Shown piece after piece: positions 8,720-16,274 of a DNA stretch of 64,000 bases. Position 1 is the stretch's first letter. Every line of letters begins with the position of its first letter. A program made the position numbers and the translations under genes. The notes beneath the pieces were generated by a model. The model saw only the letters and a program-made list of their open reading frames with translations, searched no databases and was not told where the DNA came from. The DNA comes from JAKAGZ01 sp964412105 (GTDB taxonomy: Bacteria > Bacteroidota > Ignavibacteria > Ignavibacteriales > Ignavibacteriaceae): assembly GCA_964412105.1 (NCBI GenBank), contig CAYPNM010000001.1:62001-126000 (forward strand), written 5' to 3'.

Positions 8720-8750
8720 TTTTCCCTTCTATTTTCAAAAGAAGGGAAAA
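8720..8750. repeat. Inverted repeat (hairpin) of a dispersed type
   Basis: TTTTCCCTTCT (8720-8730) and AGAAGGGAAAA (8740-8750) form an 11-bp perfect stem with a 9-nt loop. The style (pyrimidine arm, A/T loop, purine arm) recalls the hairpins at 49745-49767 and 49958-49974. No T tract directly follows on either strand, so a repeat is likelier than a terminator. Confidence 0.5.
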
Positions 8751-8789
8751 TTGAGAGGCAAGGTCGGGTATATGAGAAGTAGAAGTGAG

Positions 8790-10307
8790 TCAGCTATCTT
8801 TTTTCAATAATGCTATTGCCACACCGTTAGTCCAGCCAAAACCATCCTGCAAGGGATATTCCCCCCCTCCTGCAGATAATGAAATATCTTCAACATTATA
8901 TTTCTCAAACATCTTTTTGTTCCTGTAAAAAACACTTTTATTCAATTCCAGCCAGCGATGGCTTATTTCGCTAGCCAGCTTGTAAAAACCGTAATTTCTG
9001 AGCCCTTTAATGGTGATATATTGTAAAGGAGCCCAACCGTTAGGTGCATCCCACTGTTGTCCGGTATGGTTTAATGTTGTAATAACTCCGCCTGGTTTAA
9101 GAAATTCATTTTCAATGATATTAGCAACAGATGCAGCCTTTTCAAAATCGGCTATTTCAAAAAAGAGAGGATAACACGCAGCCAATGAATATGTATTTGT
9201 GGTTTTTTTGATTTTCAGGTTGTAGTCAAAATAGAAATCCCTGTCTTTGTTCCAAAAAATTCGGTTAATAAGATCTCTTCTTTGTATAGATTTTATTAGA
9301 TATTTATCGCTCTGTGATTTCATATTTTTCAGCGAATACATTTCAGATAGTTTTTTTTCATAAAAATAAAGCAGGCAGTTCAGATCGACAGGAATAATCT
9401 CAGAAGCAATACACTTTGATAAGGAAGTTTCATCTTCGAACCATCTGCTAGAAAAATCCCAGCCGGATTCGGCAGCTGCTCTTATGTTATTATATAATGC
9501 TGGCCGATCTTTTTTTCTCAATTTACCAGCTGCTGTAACATCCTCAGTAAATGATTCTTCACGAGGTATGTACTCAATATCGAAATACCTATTTAACACT
9601 TTATTATCTTCAACACTGACAATTTTCGCTGATGCTTCACCAATTTTTAGCTTTTTGTATTCTCCTTTCATCCAGTAATTATATTCTGTTTCAATAGTAT
9701 GGAGATACTTTAATTGCCAGTTTTTATCCCTTTTATATTCGGATACAGAATCAACCATGGCTGCAAAAAAAGGCGGCTGTGATCTAGATAAATAATATAC
9801 TCTGTTTCCATTAGGAATATGCCCAAAATTTTCAATCTGGTAGACAAAATTATTCAGCATATTTTCAACAATCTTTATCATACCACAAGTTAGGAGTCCT
9901 TGCATAGTGAAAAAAGAATCCCAATAATAAATTTCTCTAAATCTACCGCCGGGAATAATGTAAGAATTAGGTAACGGTATCAGGGTAGAATAATTAGTCA
10001 TCTTTTTACCAGGGGGCCGTTCTAGATATTTCCATAATAATTCAATATGCTCCTCAATACCTCTTTCAGGAGGAAGATTAAGAATTATTTTTTCCTCTTC
10101 AGGAAGAGTAAAATTCTCCTCTATAAATTCGTTAAGATTAAAATCTTTTCTTTTTCTGAGATGTTGGAAGTCTTTCTTTATTTCAGAAGGATTTCTCTTA
10201 GGTATGGAATCAACAAATGTTTTTGAATCCGCAAAGATTTTAGATAATTGAACTGCTTCAAACAAGTCCCCAGAGACCTGAATAAAATCTTCTTTGTGTA
10301 GTTTCAT
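8790..10307 (-). CDS. Cytosolic alpha,alpha-trehalase, GH37
   Basis: A 505-residue glycoside hydrolase family 37 enzyme that splits trehalose into two glucose molecules. Both family signatures are present: PGGRFREIYYWD (residues 119-130) and QQWDAPNGWAP (about 420). The acid/base region is ESGWDFSSRWF and the C-terminal GGGEYPLQDGFGWTNGV carries the second catalytic carboxylate. There is no signal peptide, so it acts in the cytoplasm like TreF. The upstream MFS gene ends only 2 bp before its start (10310 versus 10307), which makes an importer-hydrolase operon very likely. Confidence 0.95.
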   Translation of the reverse strand: MKLHKEDFIQVSGDLFEAVQLSKIFADSKTFVDSIPKRNPSEIKKDFQHLRKRKDFNLNEFIEENFTLPEEEKIILNLPPERGIEEHIELLWKYLERPPGKKMTNYSTLIPLPNSYIIPGGRFREIYYWDSFFTMQGLLTCGMIKIVENMLNNFVYQIENFGHIPNGNRVYYLSRSQPPFFAAMVDSVSEYKRDKNWQLKYLHTIETEYNYWMKGEYKKLKIGEASAKIVSVEDNKVLNRYFDIEYIPREESFTEDVTAAGKLRKKDRPALYNNIRAAAESGWDFSSRWFEDETSLSKCIASEIIPVDLNCLLYFYEKKLSEMYSLKNMKSQSDKYLIKSIQRRDLINRIFWNKDRDFYFDYNLKIKKTTNTYSLAACYPLFFEIADFEKAASVANIIENEFLKPGGVITTLNHTGQQWDAPNGWAPLQYITIKGLRNYGFYKLASEISHRWLELNKSVFYRNKKMFEKYNVEDISLSAGGGEYPLQDGFGWTNGVAIALLKKDS

Positions 10308-10309
10308 TT

Positions 10310-11554
10310 CTAAAACTCCTCAAAGCGGAACTTGCTCCTTACCCCACGATAAATAAACAATATTATAAATAAAATTCCCATTGGAATAAGAGAGAAATAA
10401 AATGCTGTCTGTCCGCTAAAATGTCCAAAGATATAGCCGGTAATCAGTGAACCGGTTGTTCCGCCCAGTGCAGAAAAGATAACAATTAATCCACTCATAG
10501 CGCTCTGTCTATGTTTCGGAAGAACACTTAAAATAGTGGAATTTAATGCCGGGTAAATCGGACCGAGAAACATTCCGATAAATGGAAGAATAAAACCAGC
10601 TGGAGGGATTTCTGTCCAGCTATTTATAGAACCAGCTTTTATTCCACTGGTAATTGGAAGAACAAATATTACTAATAACATTGCAAGGATGATGCAGGTA
10701 GTAAGAACTTTCATCCAGGAAAATTTTTTTATAAAGTATCCGCTTGCTATTCTGCCAAATGCTATAGCACCTGCGAAAATGCTAACTATCTGAACGCTAA
10801 TTGCATTCGGCATTTGTAAAATACTTTTATTAAATGTCGGCAGCCATGTTTGAATACTTTGTTCAATTAAAACATAAACAAATGCACTAAGTATAAAAAT
10901 CAACACAAGCGGAAATCGTATCAGCGCGAGCATTTCCAAAAATTCATGAGTAATTGAAAACTTTTTCTCTTCTTTTTGAACTTCGCTTTCGTCCAGTTTG
11001 GTTGAAAATAGATTAATAAATGCAAAAATGCAGAGCCCTGCGAGTACCCAGTAGGTATTTAGCCAGCTCTTTGATGTGGGGTCAGAATCCCCAATAAAAA
11101 ATCCAAATATCCAATAACCCGAGAGAACTCCTACCTGAAATATTCCCTCGAGTATACTCATAACGCTTGCATGTTCATCTGAATTATCGGTAATTAGTCC
11201 AACAGTTGAGTAAGCTGAAACTTTTATAAGGCCAAAGCTAAAGCCTGTGGCAGCAAAAAGAACTTTTGACATTAGGAAACTGTCAAAAAATCTCATACTC
11301 AGTGAAGCTGCAGTAACAACAATTAATGCTGTAAGCATAGATTTCTTGTAACCGAACTTTGGAATATAGGATGCCAGAAAGAAGGAGAAGACTGCTATTG
11401 AAAGATCCTTAAATGCCTCTAAAACGCTTGCCCCGCTTTCGCTAACATGATAATGCACGATCACTTGCAAGATAACAATGCCGACACTATTCAGCATTAA
11501 ACCTATAACAAAATAATTGATATAAAGGGAAAGCTTGATTTTTAGTTTGGACAT
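10310..11554 (-). CDS. MFS sugar transporter, probable trehalose importer
   Basis: A 414-residue major facilitator protein with about 12 transmembrane helices. It recalls FucP/TsgA-like carbohydrate:proton symporters more than drug exporters (GFSFGLIKVSAYSTVGLI, FIGMFLGPIYPALNSTIL). The trehalase gene follows after 2 bp, so trehalose or a related disaccharide is the likely substrate; this is inferred from context only. A 161-bp gap separates it from the response-regulator gene and holds the motif shared with the TonB receptor promoter region. Confidence 0.82.
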   Translation of the reverse strand: MSKLKIKLSLYINYFVIGLMLNSVGIVILQVIVHYHVSESGASVLEAFKDLSIAVFSFFLASYIPKFGYKKSMLTALIVVTAASLSMRFFDSFLMSKVLFAATGFSFGLIKVSAYSTVGLITDNSDEHASVMSILEGIFQVGVLSGYWIFGFFIGDSDPTSKSWLNTYWVLAGLCIFAFINLFSTKLDESEVQKEEKKFSITHEFLEMLALIRFPLVLIFILSAFVYVLIEQSIQTWLPTFNKSILQMPNAISVQIVSIFAGAIAFGRIASGYFIKKFSWMKVLTTCIILAMLLVIFVLPITSGIKAGSINSWTEIPPAGFILPFIGMFLGPIYPALNSTILSVLPKHRQSAMSGLIVIFSALGGTTGSLITGYIFGHFSGQTAFYFSLIPMGILFIILFIYRGVRSKFRFEEF

Positions 11555-11592
11555 TTATCTTCGGATAAATAATGGAAATCTTAGTTTAATAA

Positions 11593-11610
11593 TGTCAAAA
11601 ATCAGACCAT
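11593..11610 (-). promoter_or_regulatory. Promoter-region motif shared with the TonB receptor gene
   Basis: On the minus strand this reads ATGGTCTGATTTTTGACA. Fifteen of its first 16 bases match the element at 16146-16161 upstream of the divergent TonB receptor. TGG, then exactly the sigma-54 spacing, then TTGA gives it -24/-12 geometry, but the -12 GC is GA in both copies. It would place a transcript start about 30 nt before the MFS ATG. It could be a variant sigma-54 promoter or an operator of the neighbouring response regulator. Confidence 0.5.
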
Positions 11611-11715
11611 ATTATTTAAATCACTTTTATAATGAATTTAATCCGTTGAAGTTTTAATAACTACCGTCAATTATTAAATTGATAATTATGTGGGTTATTA
11701 GTTTAATAAGCAAGA

Positions 11716-13170
11716 TTATTTTAGTCCCAACTCTTTACACATTCTATGAAAATTCGGAGGGGCCAACCCCAATTTTTTTGCAGCTTCTGCGTCAGATTCT
11801 GAAGAATCCCTAACGTAATTAAAATACATTTCCCGAAATTTCCTTTCCATTTCCTTAAGTGGCAAGATTTCTCCGCTGTTCAGAAAAGAGTTGCTATCAA
11901 ACTTATCGATTTTTCTTAAATTGCCGGTAATAATTGCTCCTTTCACATCTGCTTCATCAATATCGCCAGTGCTGTTTAGCAATAATCTTTGGATCACATT
12001 TTTTAATTCTCTGACATTACCAGGCCAATCATAATTGGATAATAGATTCATTGCCGCAGGTTTTATCATGCATTTTTTCCTGTTCATATCAAGGCAATAG
12101 AAATTTAAGAAATGATCAATTAGTGAAGGGATATCTACTTTTCGCATATTTAAGGGGAGAATATAAATCGGAACAACATTTAAACGATAGTAAAGATCCT
12201 CTCTAAAGTTTCCTTCTCTGACTTCTGATTCAAGGTTCTTATTGGTTGCAGCTATAACTCTAACGTTTACTTTAATGCTTTCAGTCCTACCGATTTTTTC
12301 TATTTCACCATTTTGTATTACTCTTAGCAATTTCACCTGTGCACTTGGCGGGAGCTCGGAGACTTCATCCAGAAAAATTGTTCCATTATTTGCAATCTCA
12401 AACAAACCTGCCTTTTTAGCAATTGCTCCAGTAAAAGCCCCTTTTTCATATCCGAACAGCTCGCTTTCCACAAGATCATTAGGTAGGCTTCCGCAATTTA
12501 TAGGTACAAAGTTTTCCAGGTTTCTTTTGCTCTTATAATGAATATTATAAGCTACAAGTTCTTTCCCGGTACCTGAAGGTCCATTAATTAAGATATTAAC
12601 ATCGCTTTCAGAATATTTTTCAATCTGATGCAGCAGATGTTTTGTAGGCTCCGAATCCCCAATCATTCTTTTTTGATATAAAATTTCATCAACTTTCTGA
12701 GAGAGTTTTTTATTCGATTTGTTTGAAAGTTTTTCCAACTGTTTTTTTTCATACGCATTAAAAATGCTCATTAAGAAATCTGTAGGCTGGTATATATAAT
12801 CTTCGATATCACCCGGATATTTTGTGCAATACCAGAAAGCCCCAGCCCGCATAAGATTGTTGGCAAATTCAAAATCTGTGATATTAATGGTCATTTTTGT
12901 AATTACTATTATTTGAAGGTATGAATCTATTTCTTTAATGGATTTGATAAGCTCTTCTCCTCGCAGACCTCCAGCGATTTGAAAATCCATAATTACAACA
13001 TCATAATCATCTTTTTTTTTCTTCAGCAGTTCGACAGCAGAATTACCGTTGGAGACAATATTTTTAATATTAATCTTATCTTTTGAAAATTTGATTGTAT
13101 TTTTTACTCTCCTGACATCAAAGTCTTCATCTTCAATAAGTAAAATATTTATTTTTGCCTGGTTTCCCAT
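11716..13170 (-). CDS. NtrC-family sigma-54-dependent response regulator
   Basis: A 484-residue regulator. The receiver domain (about 7-135) has the acidic pair in IEDED, phospho-acceptor Asp62, Thr91 and Lys117. The AAA+ domain (about 165-395) has Walker A GPSGTGKE (197-204), the sigma-54 contact loop GAFTGA (244-249) and Walker B GTIFLDEV. A Fis-type helix-turn-helix closes the protein (DAEAAKKLGLAPPNFHRM). It should, when phosphorylated by the kinase encoded 10 bp upstream, activate sigma-54 promoters. Likely targets are the MFS-trehalase operon and the TonB receptor, on grounds of position. Confidence 0.93.
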   Translation of the reverse strand: MGNQAKINILLIEDEDFDVRRVKNTIKFSKDKINIKNIVSNGNSAVELLKKKKDDYDVVIMDFQIAGGLRGEELIKSIKEIDSYLQIIVITKMTINITDFEFANNLMRAGAFWYCTKYPGDIEDYIYQPTDFLMSIFNAYEKKQLEKLSNKSNKKLSQKVDEILYQKRMIGDSEPTKHLLHQIEKYSESDVNILINGPSGTGKELVAYNIHYKSKRNLENFVPINCGSLPNDLVESELFGYEKGAFTGAIAKKAGLFEIANNGTIFLDEVSELPPSAQVKLLRVIQNGEIEKIGRTESIKVNVRVIAATNKNLESEVREGNFREDLYYRLNVVPIYILPLNMRKVDIPSLIDHFLNFYCLDMNRKKCMIKPAAMNLLSNYDWPGNVRELKNVIQRLLLNSTGDIDEADVKGAIITGNLRKIDKFDSNSFLNSGEILPLKEMERKFREMYFNYVRDSSESDAEAAKKLGLAPPNFHRMCKELGLK

Positions 13171-13180
13171 TTTTTCCTCT

Positions 13181-14668
13181 CTAAATTTGATTAGGAATTG
13201 TTATGGTAAAACAACAACCACCATTTGGAATGTTTTCAGCGTCGATATTCCACCCACATCTTTTTTTAGCAATCTGGTAAGCAATAAAGCATCCATAGCC
13301 CTTATTTTCACTATTGTCTTCTTTTGTTGTAATATTTTCCAGGAATATTTTTTTTATTCCATATTCATTTTTTTCCAGCAGTTCATTTTTAATACCAGCT
13401 CCGTTATCGGATATAATTATTTCTGAATAATTTTTTCCACTGTAATATTTGGAAGAAATATCTATGGTTACTTTCGATTTACCGGCATGATCAATGCTAT
13501 TTTGGATGATTGGTTCAAAAAGCTCCCAAGCTACAAATTCGTTTATATTAACATGCGGCAGATCCTTGTCAAAGTTTAATTTGAATTCAAACATATCTGT
13601 TTCGCTTGAAATTCTGAGGAAGATATTTTTAACTACAAATCCTAATAATTCGTTAAGGTCTGTGTTGAACATTGAATTTCTTATCGTGTTAACAGGAGGA
13701 TCAAACCACTTCATATCGTAAATCACCCTTGAAATAAAATTAGCATATTTAGTTACTCTCTGTTTAACTTCTTCAATGTTATTGCCAGATAGAATTCTTA
13801 AATCTTCCTTTATAAAGCCCATTACTTTTTCGGCTTTATGATGTGTATGATAAATTCTTTTCGTGAATTGAGATTCCTTTTCATGAATTATTTGTTCCTT
13901 CATATGTCTGTGACTTTCCTCAAACAGCAATTGCTGTGCATTATTTCTTTCCTTCACAGTGTGAGAAGAAATATAATACATGGCCAACAACCCTATTAAA
14001 ATTAATACAGAAAAGATAACAGAAACCTCGTCATAACTTGAGATTATTTCTCTTGTTATTGTAGAGAAATCGGGTGTTACCTTCATATACAATACACCAA
14101 GAAACTCTCCTTGGGGTACGAATGGAACTAAAATATGAAAGGTTTGCCTACCTTCAAGTTTGGCGTAAATTCTTTCGTTAGATCTGACCCAATTTATGTT
14201 TTTTTTATAAAACTGAATTGCCTGCTTATGCTGGGGGTTTCTATTTTGCAAAGTTTTTAATTTGTTGGCTAGAAAATTATAAAGGTTTTTTCCGTCATCA
14301 ATTGCAATTACTCCGTTATCTTTAGGAAAAAGGAGACAAATTTCCTGTACATTTTGCTGAAGTAGCTGCTGACTTAAAATAATATTAAATGATTGGATTA
14401 TTCTTTTTTCTTCATTTTCAGTTAAAGGTTCCTTAGAAATAATATTTTCAAGAAGCAATTCCAGTGAAGTAGTTGTTAAGTTTGCGATTCTCTCAGCCGA
14501 ATCCTGCTGATACCATTTTTGTGTTTCATTTAGGAAATTATGAAGAGATGATTTTTGAATTGCAGACAGTAGCAACTGAAAAAAAATTAGTGCAATAAGC
14601 AAAACTGTCACGTGCCTGAATTCAAAGCGATATTTTCTAAATTTATTTAATAGATCTTTTCCAATCAT
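13181..14668 (-). CDS. Sensor histidine kinase with periplasmic domain
   Basis: A 495-residue membrane kinase. Two helices (about 19-35 and 213-232) bracket a periplasmic region of about 180 residues. A cytoplasmic coiled segment carries HTHHKAEKVMGF (His274, 276, 277), probably the phospho-acceptor region, though it does not match a standard HisKA box. The ATPase domain has the N box around Asn390 (EPIIQNSIDHA), DNGAG at 421-425 and GYGC at 457-460. It lies 6 bp after the binding-protein gene and 10 bp before the response-regulator gene, so it probably reads ligand occupancy of that binding protein. Confidence 0.9.
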   Translation of the reverse strand: MIGKDLLNKFRKYRFEFRHVTVLLIALIFFQLLLSAIQKSSLHNFLNETQKWYQQDSAERIANLTTTSLELLLENIISKEPLTENEEKRIIQSFNIILSQQLLQQNVQEICLLFPKDNGVIAIDDGKNLYNFLANKLKTLQNRNPQHKQAIQFYKKNINWVRSNERIYAKLEGRQTFHILVPFVPQGEFLGVLYMKVTPDFSTITREIISSYDEVSVIFSVLILIGLLAMYYISSHTVKERNNAQQLLFEESHRHMKEQIIHEKESQFTKRIYHTHHKAEKVMGFIKEDLRILSGNNIEEVKQRVTKYANFISRVIYDMKWFDPPVNTIRNSMFNTDLNELLGFVVKNIFLRISSETDMFEFKLNFDKDLPHVNINEFVAWELFEPIIQNSIDHAGKSKVTIDISSKYYSGKNYSEIIISDNGAGIKNELLEKNEYGIKKIFLENITTKEDNSENKGYGCFIAYQIAKKRCGWNIDAENIPNGGCCFTITIPNQI

Positions 14669-14674
14669 AGAAAA

Positions 14675-16012
14675 TCATTTAATTAGTACTTTATTTGATT
14701 TTACCATTGATGTTATTTTATTTAAAGCTACATCGACCGGAATTTCTTTCTTCAGAGCCTTTTTAACGTAAAAAGAAATTATATCGGAAATACGCGTATA
14801 GTCTTCAAGAAAGGGTCTGTGAACACCTGAGTCAAGCAATTTTTTCTTGAATATCAGATCGGGATATTTTTTAAGATAAGCTGAATCGTTGTAAAAGGTA
14901 TTTAAAATGGGCAGATATGCTCCATTAACATATAGCATTTCCTGAGCTTTTTTACTTGTGACAAACTTGAGGAATTCTGAAATTTCATTTTTTTTCTTCG
15001 AATATTTTGATACCATAATATTCCATCCGCCCAGAATTGTTGTCGGAGGCAAATTTCGAAAGTGGGGTAAGGCTGCTTTAACAAGTAATTTATCTTTTGA
15101 AGTTGATTTATACAGGTTCTTTTTATCTTTTTCATAACTGGGCCAACCCCATAAAAATACCCCATTGTTTTCTATAAAGTATTTATAACTTGAAGCTTCA
15201 TTAAAGTTTACAACTGATTCGGGTGAAATATGATAAACATTGATAAAATCATATAAAAGTTTCAATGCTTTAAGTGCTATCGGGGTATTAAAATTGAAAT
15301 TGTTATTTTTAAAATAATTCCTATCCTGTGAAAGTATTAAATCCATAAAGCTGACAACTAGTCCCTCATAGTCATCCGCAGGGAAAATGTAGAAAGGGTT
15401 AATATTTCTACTAAAATTTTTTGAAAGATTTAGGAATTCCTTCCAGGTTATGGAATTTATCAGTTTTGATTTAAGGGTATCGTAGCCGGGAAGTTTTCTC
15501 AAAAGATCACTTCTATAATACATCATGTTGACATCTATGTTGAGCGGAACAGCGAGCAATTTATTATCATAATAGCAGGTTGCAAGTGCATAGCGCAGAA
15601 AATTTTTCTTTTTAAATTCAGGCAAAAAATTAACGATTGGGGCTGACCATTTTGCAAACCTTGGAACCCAAATCTGATCTACTGCAAAAACATCTAATCT
15701 ATCGCTGTTGCTCCTTAAAGTTCGCGCAAGCAATTCCTTCCGTTCGTTTGTGCTGAACTTTTTGAATGGGAGATCAATTGTAATTACTTTTATTTTGCCA
15801 CTAAACTCTTTGTTAAATTCATCAATAACTTTTTGATGAGCGTAAGATATATCTGCAGCAAAATAAATTTTTATTGGTTCAGTACTCGATTCATACCGAT
15901 TATGTTCGTTTATGTAAAAATAGATTGACAGAACCGCTATTGCGAACAGAACTGTCCACAATGGGAAATTGGAAATATTGAAGACTTTTTTAAATCTAAA
16001 TTTCAAAATCAC
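14675..16012 (-). CDS. Membrane-tethered family 1 extracellular solute-binding protein, likely sensor
   Basis: A 445-residue protein with an uncleaved-looking N-terminal helix (about 18-34) and then a family 1 binding-protein fold: IKIYFAADISYAHQKVIDEFNKEF, DVFAVDQIWVPRFAK, NIDVNMMYYRSDLLRK, LGGWNIMVSKYSKKK. Such folds bind sugars, mainly maltodextrins, trehalose and similar. No ABC permease or ATPase is encoded nearby; instead it heads an operon with the kinase and response regulator (gaps of 6 and 10 bp). I infer that it presents a sugar signal to the kinase in the periplasm. A transporter subunit working with a distant permease is the alternative. Confidence 0.82.
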   Translation of the reverse strand: MILKFRFKKVFNISNFPLWTVLFAIAVLSIYFYINEHNRYESSTEPIKIYFAADISYAHQKVIDEFNKEFSGKIKVITIDLPFKKFSTNERKELLARTLRSNSDRLDVFAVDQIWVPRFAKWSAPIVNFLPEFKKKNFLRYALATCYYDNKLLAVPLNIDVNMMYYRSDLLRKLPGYDTLKSKLINSITWKEFLNLSKNFSRNINPFYIFPADDYEGLVVSFMDLILSQDRNYFKNNNFNFNTPIALKALKLLYDFINVYHISPESVVNFNEASSYKYFIENNGVFLWGWPSYEKDKKNLYKSTSKDKLLVKAALPHFRNLPPTTILGGWNIMVSKYSKKKNEISEFLKFVTSKKAQEMLYVNGAYLPILNTFYNDSAYLKKYPDLIFKKKLLDSGVHRPFLEDYTRISDIISFYVKKALKKEIPVDVALNKITSMVKSNKVLIK

Positions 16013-16145
16013 CGCAAAATAGTTAATAGCCCCCTTGCCAACATATATTATTAAAATAATAATTTTAATTATTATTTATATAATAATATTAAAGCTCATA
16101 ATACGTAATATTTGGGCAAAATTCGAAAAAGATCGATATTCTTTC

Positions 16146-16163
16146 ATGGTCTGATATTTGAGC
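16146..16163 (+). promoter_or_regulatory. Promoter-region motif shared with the MFS-trehalase operon
   Basis: ATGGTCTGATATTTGAGC, with TGG-N-TTGA at sigma-54 spacing. The first 16 bases match the element at 11593-11610 (minus strand) except at one position. A predicted transcript start near 16172 leaves a leader of about 100 nt before the TonB receptor. A 24-bp A/T-only perfect palindrome at 16054-16077 lies about 105 bp upstream of that start, where an activator site would be expected, though A/T-only palindromes are weak evidence. Confidence 0.5.
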
Positions 16164-16274
16164 CTATCAAATAATATGCTAGAAACTATCTATAACTTTA
16201 CGTTAAAAACCTTTATACCTTAGTAGTAAAAATAATCCTTAGCCAAATAAATTCACTAAAAAAAGGAGATCAGT

